From positions 21,435 through 85,434 of the forward strand of contig CAMOIJ010000007.1 in the NCBI GenBank assembly GCA_946615865.1: a stretch of 64,000 bases of DNA. The letters are read 5' to 3'. Position 1 is the stretch's first letter. Every line of letters starts with the position of its first letter. Both the position numbers and the translations under genes were made by a program. The stretch is from an uncultured Lachnospiraceae bacterium. GTDB lineage: Bacteria > Bacillota > Clostridia > Lachnospirales > Lachnospiraceae. Of the stretch, positions 21,501 through 29,595 are shown piece by piece. The notes beneath the pieces were generated by a model. The model had not been told where the DNA came from. It saw only the letters and a list, made by a program, of their open reading frames with translations, and ran no database searches.

Positions 21501-23171
21501 TTATTTATTTACTTCATTTTCGGAAGCTACCAGGAACGCCGCGCCGTACTGCTCACGCAGCTTCGGCTTCTCGATCTTGCCTGTAGGATTCCTGGGAACC
21601 TCGGCGAAGATGATCTTGCGGGGCCTCTTGTAGCGGGGAAGCTTCTTGCAGTAGTCGTTGACGTCCTGCTCGGTGCATGTGAAACCTTCCTTGAGCTGGA
21701 TAATGGCTGTAGCGATCTCGCCCAGACGCTTGTCGGGAAGTCCGATGACAGCGACGTCGTTGATGGGCTCGAAGGTGTGAAGGAAGTCTTCGATCTGTAC
21801 AGGATAGAGGTTCTCGCCGCCGGAGATGATGACGTCTTTCTTGCGGTCTACAAGGAAAATAAAGCCGTCTTCGTCCTGGATCGCCATATCACCGGTGTAG
21901 AGCCATCTGTCGTCGTCCAGGACCTCTTTGGTGGCTTCAGGGTTGTTGTAATAGCATACCATGACGCCGGGACCCTTGACAGCGAGTTCTCCGACATCGC
22001 CGGGAGCCACGTCCTTCCTGTTCTCGTCGACGATCCTGCATTCCCACATGTATCCGGGCTTACCGATGGCGCCGACCTTGTGGATGTTCTCAACACCCAG
22101 GTGGACACAGCCGGGTCCGAGGGATTCGGACAGACCGTAGTTGGTGTCATACTGGTGATTGGGGAAGTAATCCATCCAGTGCTTGATCATTGACGGAGGA
22201 ACGGGCTGCGCTCCGATGTGCATCAGGCGCCACTGATCCAGGCAGTAATCCTCTTTTTTGACGCTGCCGTTGTCGAGGGAATCCAGAATATCCTGAGCCC
22301 ACGGAACGAGAAGCCATACAACTGTGCACTTCTCGTCAGAGACAGCCTTGAGGATCGTCTCAGGAGTGGTTCCCCTGAGGAGTACAGCCTTGCCGCCGGA
22401 GACGAGGCTTCCGAACCAGTGCATCTTGGCACCTGTGTGATACAGGGGCGGGATGCAGAGGAAGCAGTCGTCTTTCTGCTGTCCGTGGTGTTTCTGCTCC
22501 ATGATCGCCGCGTGCATGATTCCCGCATGTGTGTGAAGGATCGCCTTGGGGAATCCTGTTGTTCCGGAGGAGAAATAGATCGCTCCGTAATCCTCATCTG
22601 TCACTTCTACGTCAGGAGCAATACTGGAGTAGTTAGCTGTCTGGGAAACGAAATCTTCCGCGAAGGAGGGGCATCCGGGTCCATCGTACAGTAGAAGTCT
22701 TCTGCGTGAGATGCTGTCTGCGATTTCCTCGACACGGCCGATAAATTCAGGGCCGAAGATCAGGACGTCCGCTTCCGCGAGTTTTACACAGTACTCGATC
22801 TCATCCGCGCTGTAACGGAAATTCAGGGGAACGGCGATGGCGCCCGTCTTGAGGATGCCAAAATATATAGGCAGCCAGTCAAGACAGTTCATGAGCAGGA
22901 TCGCGACCTTGTCGCCCTTGACGATTCCGCGGGCGATCAGCATGTTTGCCACGCGATTGGCCTTCTCGTTGAATACCGCCCATGTGATCTCCTGGCGGCT
23001 GGCGACTTCGTGAAGGGGCTGGATCAGTTCATATTCTTTCCAGGTTGTGAGTTTCGGAACCTTGATGTCCGGATTCAGTTCTACGAGAGCCACATCATTG
23101 GGCCACTGTTCTGCGTTTCTCTCCAAAAATTGTGTAATAGGCATTAGTAAGTCCTCCTTGTACTTTGGCAA
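21501..23171 (-). CDS. AMP-dependent synthetase/ligase (acyl-CoA synthetase-like)
   Basis: IYFSSGTTGFPKAILHTH; YTGDMAIQDEDGFIFLVDRKKDVIISGGENLYP; start likely the internal MPITQ at about 23144. Confidence 0.92.
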   Translation of the reverse strand: MPKYKEDLLMPITQFLERNAEQWPNDVALVELNPDIKVPKLTTWKEYELIQPLHEVASRQEITWAVFNEKANRVANMLIARGIVKGDKVAILLMNCLDWLPIYFGILKTGAIAVPLNFRYSADEIEYCVKLAEADVLIFGPEFIGRVEEIADSISRRRLLLYDGPGCPSFAEDFVSQTANYSSIAPDVEVTDEDYGAIYFSSGTTGFPKAILHTHAGIMHAAIMEQKHHGQQKDDCFLCIPPLYHTGAKMHWFGSLVSGGKAVLLRGTTPETILKAVSDEKCTVVWLLVPWAQDILDSLDNGSVKKEDYCLDQWRLMHIGAQPVPPSMIKHWMDYFPNHQYDTNYGLSESLGPGCVHLGVENIHKVGAIGKPGYMWECRIVDENRKDVAPGDVGELAVKGPGVMVCYYNNPEATKEVLDDDRWLYTGDMAIQDEDGFIFLVDRKKDVIISGGENLYPVQIEDFLHTFEPINDVAVIGLPDKRLGEIATAIIQLKEGFTCTEQDVNDYCKKLPRYKRPRKIIFAEVPRNPTGKIEKPKLREQYGAAFLVASENEVNK

Positions 23172-23211
23172 GTTAAAGTGTAACGCTTTTATGTATGAAA
23201 GTCAACCTGCC

Positions 23212-23715
23212 TTAATAATTTCTGAGGGATGCGGACTCTGCCTCATCGGAATCTTCCACTTTGCGGATCACAGCCTGATAGGAATAGTTCGCATTGACTT
23301 TTACTGTAATAGTGTCGCCTGTCTTATGGTGCTGCAGCGCCTTCCCGAGGGGAGATTCCACGCTGATCAGTCCCTTGAGGCTGTTCTGTCTCATGGTACT
23401 GACTATTGTATAGACTTCTTCTACATCATCTTCCGGAATATAGAGAGTTACTTTCTTATTGATGCCCGCCTCATTTTCCGCTATATCATCGTCGATGATC
23501 TTCGCGGTCTTTATCATTCTCTCGAGAAAGCGGATCCTGCTCTCATTCTGATTTTTGGCTCTCTTTGCCACGTGATACTCGAAGTTCTCACTGAGGTCGC
23601 CCTGTGCCCTGGTCTCTTTGACTTCTTCAAGGAGTTTGGGGCGCTCCACGAGCTTGCGGCGATCGATCTCCGCCTGCATTTCCTCTATATCTTTACGTGT
23701 CAGTTCGTTGTTCAT
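23212..23715 (-). CDS. greA: Transcription elongation factor GreA
   Basis: AQGDLSENFEYHVAKRAKNQNESRIRFLERMI...GDTITVKVNANYSYQAVIRKVE. Confidence 0.92.
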   Translation of the reverse strand: MNNELTRKDIEEMQAEIDRRKLVERPKLLEEVKETRAQGDLSENFEYHVAKRAKNQNESRIRFLERMIKTAKIIDDDIAENEAGINKKVTLYIPEDDVEEVYTIVSTMRQNSLKGLISVESPLGKALQHHKTGDTITVKVNANYSYQAVIRKVEDSDEAESASLRNY

Positions 23716-23830
23716 AGTTCCATTGTCCTCCGTAACCGGCGGGATTCGCTGTTTTGCCGGATACAAGCAATGATACTACAATCCCTCACAATCTTGCAAA
23801 GACATTTGTTAGGACTTATAATTTACTTTA

Positions 23831-23979
23831 ATTCAGCACCCCGGGAAAGTATCTGGAAAATGGACGGGGAGCTCGCTCACCGGACAGTTTCCAGATACTT
23901 TCCCGGGGCGGACAAGGCGCGCAGCGACTCTGTACGCCATAGTCCCGAATGCGAAGCTTTCGGGACGTGGGTGCTGAAT
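23831..23979. repeat. 149-bp nested inverted-repeat element
   Basis: Outer arms ATTCAGCACCC (23831-23841)/GGGTGCTGAAT (23969-23979); 21-bp perfect inner repeat CCCCGGGAAAGTATCTGGAAA (23839-23859)/TTTCCAGATACTTTCCCGGGG (23888-23908); third hairpin GTCCCGAA/TTCGGGAC near 23942-23966. Confidence 0.85.
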
Positions 23980-24001
23980 AGTTGTTTTATGGAGGTAAAG
24001 A

Positions 24002-24103
24002 ATGAATTTCAGAAGCACCAAAGCCAAGAGGATCGCGGCCTGCATAATTGCCGCCATCCTGGTATTGGCAATGATCGCGCCGCTGCTTGCAGCGATGTCC
24101 TGA
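24002..24103 (+). CDS. Small hydrophobic single-TM protein, 33 aa
   Basis: MNFRSTKAKRIAACIIAAILVLAMIAPLLAAMS*; GGAGG just upstream; below ORF-track cutoff. Confidence 0.6.
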   Translation: MNFRSTKAKRIAACIIAAILVLAMIAPLLAAMS

Positions 24104-24147
24104 CGGAAGGCACTCAATTTCCGGAGGGACGGTAAATAACTATATAA

Positions 24148-25077
24148 ATGAGACTTAGAGACGGGAAGGCCGGTGAGAATACTCTTGACCGGTCAGTATT
24201 TAAGAGAATATCCGGAGCGGGCTGCAAAGGAGACAGGATCACGATGAGTGCGGATCCGGTGACCCTGAAGGCCTCGCAGATCGGAGAACTGGCAGTCTAT
24301 GCGGCGGTGAACGCGCTTTGCGCGGAGATGATCCTGCCGGAAAGTTTCCGCCCTGTGATCCTGCTTCCCCCGGGAAGCGAAGAGGAGAGACTTCGGGAGA
24401 TCATGGATCAGATATGCAGGGTATGCGCTGCAGAAGGTCTTGTGATCGAAGGAGGCCACACCGAAGTGACATCAGCAGTGACAAGGCCTGTCGTGATCGG
24501 CAGCTGCACAGGTACCCCCATGGAACGCGGCAGCGAAGGATCAGGACAGGATGCAGGCCAGATCATCATGACAAAATGGGCCGGAATGGAAGGCAGCTGT
24601 ATTCTGGCAGAGGACAGAGAAGAACTTCGTGAAACCTTTCCGGAGACGATCCTTATGCGAATGCGCGCACTCCGGAATTACCTCAGCGTACGCAGGGAGG
24701 CGCAGATCTGTGTCGGGCAAGGCGCGGAGTATCTCACAGATCTGTCGGAGGGCGGCATTCACGCGGCGCTCTGGAGGCTCTCTGTGAAGACTCGATGCGG
24801 CTTTGTCGTTGACACACCGGCGATTCCAATGCTGCAGGAGACCATTGAATTTGCCAATCATTACGATATAGATCCTTACAGGATGAGGTCCGTCGGAAGC
24901 CTTCTGGCTGTTACTAAGGACGCCGGGAGCCTGATCGGGAAACTCGAAGAGAGCGGGATCCCCGCTGTCAGGATCGGGGAACTCACTAAGGATCATGATA
25001 AAATACTCAGAAACGAAGAGGAGATCCGCTACCTGGATCTTCCGCAGCCGGACGAACTGCTCAGAATCATTCAGTAA
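24148..25077 (+). CDS. AIR synthase-related protein (PurM/HypE-like ATP-binding fold)
   Basis: KGDRITMSADPV, IGELAVYAAVNALCAE, VIEGGHTEVT, DLSEGGIHAALW. Confidence 0.8.
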   Translation: MRLRDGKAGENTLDRSVFKRISGAGCKGDRITMSADPVTLKASQIGELAVYAAVNALCAEMILPESFRPVILLPPGSEEERLREIMDQICRVCAAEGLVIEGGHTEVTSAVTRPVVIGSCTGTPMERGSEGSGQDAGQIIMTKWAGMEGSCILAEDREELRETFPETILMRMRALRNYLSVRREAQICVGQGAEYLTDLSEGGIHAALWRLSVKTRCGFVVDTPAIPMLQETIEFANHYDIDPYRMRSVGSLLAVTKDAGSLIGKLEESGIPAVRIGELTKDHDKILRNEEEIRYLDLPQPDELLRIIQ

Positions 25078-25100
25078 GGAATTCGGCGCCGGAACAGAAT

Positions 25101-25607
25101 TTGGAGGAAAGATCCATGAATATGCTTGAAGAAAAGGTACTGGGAATCATAGAGAAGAACAGCCGCGTCTCCACCAGAGAGATGGCCGTTGTGCTGGGAA
25201 CAGAAGAGATCGATGTGATCAACGCTCTTCAGAATATGGAAGACGCCGGGATCATCTGCGGCTATCACACAATGATCGACTGGGACAAGACGGATATTGA
25301 CAAAGTAACCGCTCTGATCGAAGTTCGTGTAACACCTCAGAGAGGAAAGGGCTTCGACGATATCGCGGAGAGGATCTACAAGTATCCGGAAGTGAACTCC
25401 GTCTACCTGATCTCCGGCGGCTATGATCTTCTGGTGACTCTGGAAGGGAAATCCCTGAAGGAAGTGTCAAGATTCGTCTCCAGTAAGCTCTCCACTCTCG
25501 ATACCGTGATCAGCACAGCCACACACTTCATCCTCAAGAAATATAAGGATCACGGCACGATCATGACCAGGAAATATGAAGATCAGAGAGAGATGATTAC
25601 CCCCTGA
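25101..25607 (+). CDS. Lrp/AsnC family transcriptional regulator
   Basis: LGIIEKNSRVSTREMAVVLGTEEIDVINALQNMEDAGIICGYHTMIDWDK; AsnC C-terminal ligand domain. Confidence 0.92.
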   Translation: MEERSMNMLEEKVLGIIEKNSRVSTREMAVVLGTEEIDVINALQNMEDAGIICGYHTMIDWDKTDIDKVTALIEVRVTPQRGKGFDDIAERIYKYPEVNSVYLISGGYDLLVTLEGKSLKEVSRFVSSKLSTLDTVISTATHFILKKYKDHGTIMTRKYEDQREMITP

Positions 25608-25657
25608 ACAATCACTCGCGTATAGTCAAAATATTGATTCAGGAAAGAGGTAAATGA

Positions 25658-26848
25658 ATGAGTAAACAGGAAAAACTGCTTGCGGAGAAGACCGTTGGTC
25701 TCAAGCCGTCGGGCATTCGTCGATTTTTTGACCTTGTCAGCGAGATGAAGGACGCGATCTCCCTGGGCGTGGGCGAACCGGATTTTGACACTCCCTGGCA
25801 TATCAGGGACGAGGGCATCTACTCGCTGGAGAAAGGCCGCACTTTCTACACCTCCAACTCCGGACTGAAGGAGCTGAGGGAGGAGATCGCGGCATATATG
25901 AAGAGGACTCAGGGCATCACTTATGATCCCATTGGGGAGATCCTGATCACTGTGGGCGGTTCGGAGGCCATTGACCTGATGTTCCGCGCCATGATCAATG
26001 AGGGCGATGAAGTACTTATTCCTCAGCCTTCTTATGTATCTTATGAGCCCTGCACCATTCTGGCGGACGGAAAGCCGGTGGTCATACCGCTCAAAAATGA
26101 GAATGAATTCAGGCTTAAACCCGAAGAACTTCAGGCTGCGATCACGCCAAGGTCCAAGATCCTGGTACTTCCTTATCCCAACAATCCTACGGGAGCGGTC
26201 ATGGAGAAGGAAGACTTGGAGGCGATCGCGGACATTATCATCGAAAATGACCTGTATGTCCTTTCTGATGAGATCTACGGGGAACTGACTTATTCGGGAA
26301 GTCACGTCTCGATCGCGTCTCTCCCCGGCATGAAGGAGAGAACAGTGCTCGTCAACGGCTTCTCCAAGGCCTACGCTATGACCGGATGGAGAATGGGTTA
26401 CGCCTGCGGACCGAAGGAGATACTGGCACAGATGACCAAGATCCACCAGTATGCGATCATGTGCGCGCCGACCACCAGCCAGTACGCGGCGATCGAAGCG
26501 CTGCGCAACGGCGACGATGACGTGGCCCAGATGCGCGAATCCTACAATCAGAGGCGCCGTTTCGTCATGCACAAGCTCGAGGGAATGGGACTTCCGTGCT
26601 TTGAGCCCCAGGGAGCTTTCTATGTTTTCCCCTGCATCAAGGAATTCGGCATGAGCAGCGAGGAATTTGCGGAGGAACTTCTTAAGGAAGAAAAAGTAGC
26701 TATCGTTCCCGGAACCGCGTTCGGTGACAGCGGGGAGGGATATCTGAGAATATCCTACGCATATTCTATTGAAAACCTGAGAGAAGCACTTGGAAGACTT
26801 TCCAAATTTGTTAAGAAACTGCGGGAGAAGAACTCCGGAAAGAAGTAA
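25658..26848 (+). CDS. PLP-dependent aminotransferase class I/II
   Basis: SLGVGEPDFDTPWHI, YPNNPTGAVM, NGFSKAYAMTGWRMGY. Confidence 0.95.
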   Translation: MSKQEKLLAEKTVGLKPSGIRRFFDLVSEMKDAISLGVGEPDFDTPWHIRDEGIYSLEKGRTFYTSNSGLKELREEIAAYMKRTQGITYDPIGEILITVGGSEAIDLMFRAMINEGDEVLIPQPSYVSYEPCTILADGKPVVIPLKNENEFRLKPEELQAAITPRSKILVLPYPNNPTGAVMEKEDLEAIADIIIENDLYVLSDEIYGELTYSGSHVSIASLPGMKERTVLVNGFSKAYAMTGWRMGYACGPKEILAQMTKIHQYAIMCAPTTSQYAAIEALRNGDDDVAQMRESYNQRRRFVMHKLEGMGLPCFEPQGAFYVFPCIKEFGMSSEEFAEELLKEEKVAIVPGTAFGDSGEGYLRISYAYSIENLREALGRLSKFVKKLREKNSGKK

Positions 26849-26856
26849 GACAAGCA

Positions 26857-27354
26857 ATGCACATTGTACTGCATGAGCCGGAAATACCCGGCAATACCGG
26901 CAATATCGGGCGTTCCTGTGTGGTCACGGGAACGTCCCTTCATCTGATCGAACCCCTGGGGTTTGAGATCACGGAGAAACAGATAAGGCGCTCAGGGCTG
27001 GATTACTGGAAGGACCTGGACGTTCACACATACGCGGATTACGGTGAATTCCTGGCAAAAAATCCCGGCGCCAAAATATGGTACGCCACCACAAAGGCGC
27101 ATCAGATTTATTCGGATGTGACTTTCGGTCCCGATGACTACATTATGTTCGGCAAGGAGAGCGCAGGGATCCCGGAGGAAATTCTGGTGGAAAATGAAGA
27201 AACCTGTATCCGCATTCCGATGCTGGAGGGATACAGGAGTCTGAATCTGAGTAATTCGGTTGCGATCGTGCTCTATGAGGCGCTGCGGCAGCAGGATTTC
27301 CTGTCTCTGGAGAGGGACGGAGAACTTCACAGACTTCACTGGAAGAGCGAATGA
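26857..27354 (+). CDS. trmL: tRNA (cytidine(34)-2'-O)-methyltransferase
   Basis: MHIVLHEPEIPGNTGNIGRSCVVTGTSLHLIEPLGFEI; FGKESAGIP; SLNLSNSVAIVLYEALRQ. Confidence 0.95.
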   Translation: MHIVLHEPEIPGNTGNIGRSCVVTGTSLHLIEPLGFEITEKQIRRSGLDYWKDLDVHTYADYGEFLAKNPGAKIWYATTKAHQIYSDVTFGPDDYIMFGKESAGIPEEILVENEETCIRIPMLEGYRSLNLSNSVAIVLYEALRQQDFLSLERDGELHRLHWKSE

Positions 27355-27363
27355 CCTGCCGTT

Positions 27364-28809
27364 TTATTCCGTCTCTTCCTCTTCTTCGAGCTCGTCATTG
27401 AGATCGGACCTCTTGAGTGTGAAGGTAAACTTACTGCCGACACCTTCTGTACTGACAAGACTGATATTTTCGCCGTGAGCCCTGATGATCTCGCGGACTA
27501 TGGACAGGCCAAGGCCTGTCCCTTTTTTGTCTTTGCCTCGGGAGAGGTCGGTCTTGTAGAAGCGCTCCCAGATCTGGTTCTGGTCTTCCTTGGGAATGCC
27601 GATTCCGCTGTCCTTGACGCTGACGAAGACCTTGCCCTTCTTTTCTGTGGTCTCTATTTCGATCTCCGAGTAGTAGTTGCTGAATTTGATGGCGTTGTCG
27701 ATCAGGTTGTAGAGTACCTGCTGGATCTTGTCCATGTCGGCGTGGACGTAGAGGACGCTGCCTGACAGGATCAGGCGGATCCGGATGTTCTTGCTGCGGC
27801 AGGCATGCTCGAAGGAGGCGCTGACTTTGCGGATAACGTCGTTGATATCCCAGTCAGTCATCTGAAGGAGCATGCCCTTTGTGTTGAGGTTGTTGAGGGC
27901 CAGAAGACTGTTGGTCAGCTTGGTAAGACGCTCGGTCTCGTTAAGGACAACGCCGATATAATGGTGGTGCATCTCGGGAGGGATCGTCCCGTCCTGCATA
28001 GCTTCCAGAAAGCCCCGGATGGAGGTCAGGGGAGATCGGAAGTCATGGGAGACATTGGCGATGAATTTCTTCTGATCGTCTTCAGAGGAGGCGACGGTCC
28101 TCGCCATGTAGCCCAGAGAGGCCGCGAGATAGCCCATTTCATCGTCGCCTTCCACATTCAGCTCATAATGCATATTTCCCGCGGCGTACTGCTCTGTCGC
28201 GGCAATGATCTTTCTGAGGGGGCGGTAGACGATTTCCGTGAAGAAGATCAGGATGATGATGGACAAAAACAGAATAACGATGAGCATCAGATAAGAGATG
28301 TTCAGCATGTTGTTGGCATCTTCATCGATCTTGGAAGCAGCGGTGTGAATGATCACATAACCCCTTGTCTTGTAATTGTTGATGATGGGGGCGATCACAC
28401 TGAGTTTCTCCTCGTCGAAGGAGTCGAAAAAAGTGCCTCGCGTGTAATAATTCTTCTGCGTGACGGTGGGATCAAACCCCTCCACGACGATCTCCTGCTC
28501 GGGATCCGGCGCGTCGGCAGAATTGACGATCATTCGGCCTGAAGGATTGATGATCCAGATCTCCGTGTCCATAAAGTAGGAGAGGGACTCCATCTGTTTC
28601 TGAACCGTTTCGAGGGAGATCTCGGAATTGTACAGATCTGCAGCATAGGTGTCCGCAATCCGGGTGGCTTCTCTGTACATGTTCCGGGAAGTCTGTCTCT
28701 GGCAGTACTCGTAGGTCAGTCTGGAGACAAAGGTAGCCACTGTCACAAAGCCGAAGAATGCAAACAGAGCATAGGCCAATATGAACTTGAGATAGATTGT
28801 TTTTCTCAT
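27364..28809 (-). CDS. Sensor histidine kinase (HAMP, HisKA, HATPase_c)
   Basis: FIANVSHDFRSPLTSIRGFLEAM; NLIDNAIKFS; VKDSGIGIP; GTGLGLSIV. Confidence 0.95.
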   Translation of the reverse strand: MRKTIYLKFILAYALFAFFGFVTVATFVSRLTYEYCQRQTSRNMYREATRIADTYAADLYNSEISLETVQKQMESLSYFMDTEIWIINPSGRMIVNSADAPDPEQEIVVEGFDPTVTQKNYYTRGTFFDSFDEEKLSVIAPIINNYKTRGYVIIHTAASKIDEDANNMLNISYLMLIVILFLSIIILIFFTEIVYRPLRKIIAATEQYAAGNMHYELNVEGDDEMGYLAASLGYMARTVASSEDDQKKFIANVSHDFRSPLTSIRGFLEAMQDGTIPPEMHHHYIGVVLNETERLTKLTNSLLALNNLNTKGMLLQMTDWDINDVIRKVSASFEHACRSKNIRIRLILSGSVLYVHADMDKIQQVLYNLIDNAIKFSNYYSEIEIETTEKKGKVFVSVKDSGIGIPKEDQNQIWERFYKTDLSRGKDKKGTGLGLSIVREIIRAHGENISLVSTEGVGSKFTFTLKRSDLNDELEEEEETE

Positions 28810-28834
28810 ATTATGCCCGTTTCCGCCTCAGTCA

Positions 28835-29551
28835 CTATTTTGCCCGTGGATTGGTCTCAAACTTGTAGCCGATTCCCCAGATCGTAGAGATCTTCCAGCC
28901 CTCATGATCGTGGATCTTCTCGCGGATTCTCTTGATATGCACGTCCACTGTGCGCGTGTCGCCCACATACTCGTAGCCCCAGATCTGGTCCAGAAGCTGC
29001 TCTCTGGTAAAGACGCGGTTGGGACTTGCGGCGAGGCAGTAGAGAAGTTCCAGTTCCTTGGGCGGCATATCGATCTGCTGTCCCATATATGTTACGGAAT
29101 AATTGGTGAGATTGATCGTCAGATCGGGATAGCTCACCGTTTTATCGCCGGAACCTGCGGCTTCCGCAGCCGGCTTTTTGTTGTAGCGGCGAAGGACCGC
29201 CTTGACTCTGGCCATGAGTTCCTTGGAATCGAAGGGCTTTTGCATGTAGTCGTCGGCTCCCATCTCAAGGCCGAGGACTTTGTCAAAGATCTCGCCCTTT
29301 GCTGAGAGCATGATGATCGGCGTGTCCTTGCCGGAACGGACCTCGCGGCAGACCTGGTAGCCGTCCATGCCCGGAAGCATGAGGTCGAGCAGGATCAGGT
29401 CCGGTTCAAAGCTGTCGACGGCCGCAAGGGCTTCTTCGCCGTCTCCCACGATCTTGGTCTCGTAGCATTCCTTCATCAGATAGAGACTGATGAGCTCGGC
29501 GATATTGGAATCGTCGTCGACGATCAGGATTTTCTGTCTGGCAGCAGCCAT
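28835..29551 (-). CDS. OmpR/PhoB family response regulator
   Basis: ILIVDDDSNIAELI; LDLMLPGMDG; winged helix VGDTRTVDVHIKRIREKI. Confidence 0.96.
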   Translation of the reverse strand: MAAARQKILIVDDDSNIAELISLYLMKECYETKIVGDGEEALAAVDSFEPDLILLDLMLPGMDGYQVCREVRSGKDTPIIMLSAKGEIFDKVLGLEMGADDYMQKPFDSKELMARVKAVLRRYNKKPAAEAAGSGDKTVSYPDLTINLTNYSVTYMGQQIDMPPKELELLYCLAASPNRVFTREQLLDQIWGYEYVGDTRTVDVHIKRIREKIHDHEGWKISTIWGIGYKFETNPRAK

Positions 29552-29595
29552 AAGTGTTTTCCCCCTGTTTCAAAATATAGTATTTCCGTCCGAAG

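Noticed and set aside
25583-26857. 424-aa minus-strand ORF
   Set aside because: Shadow of the aminotransferase gene; the plus strand has clear PLP enzyme motifs
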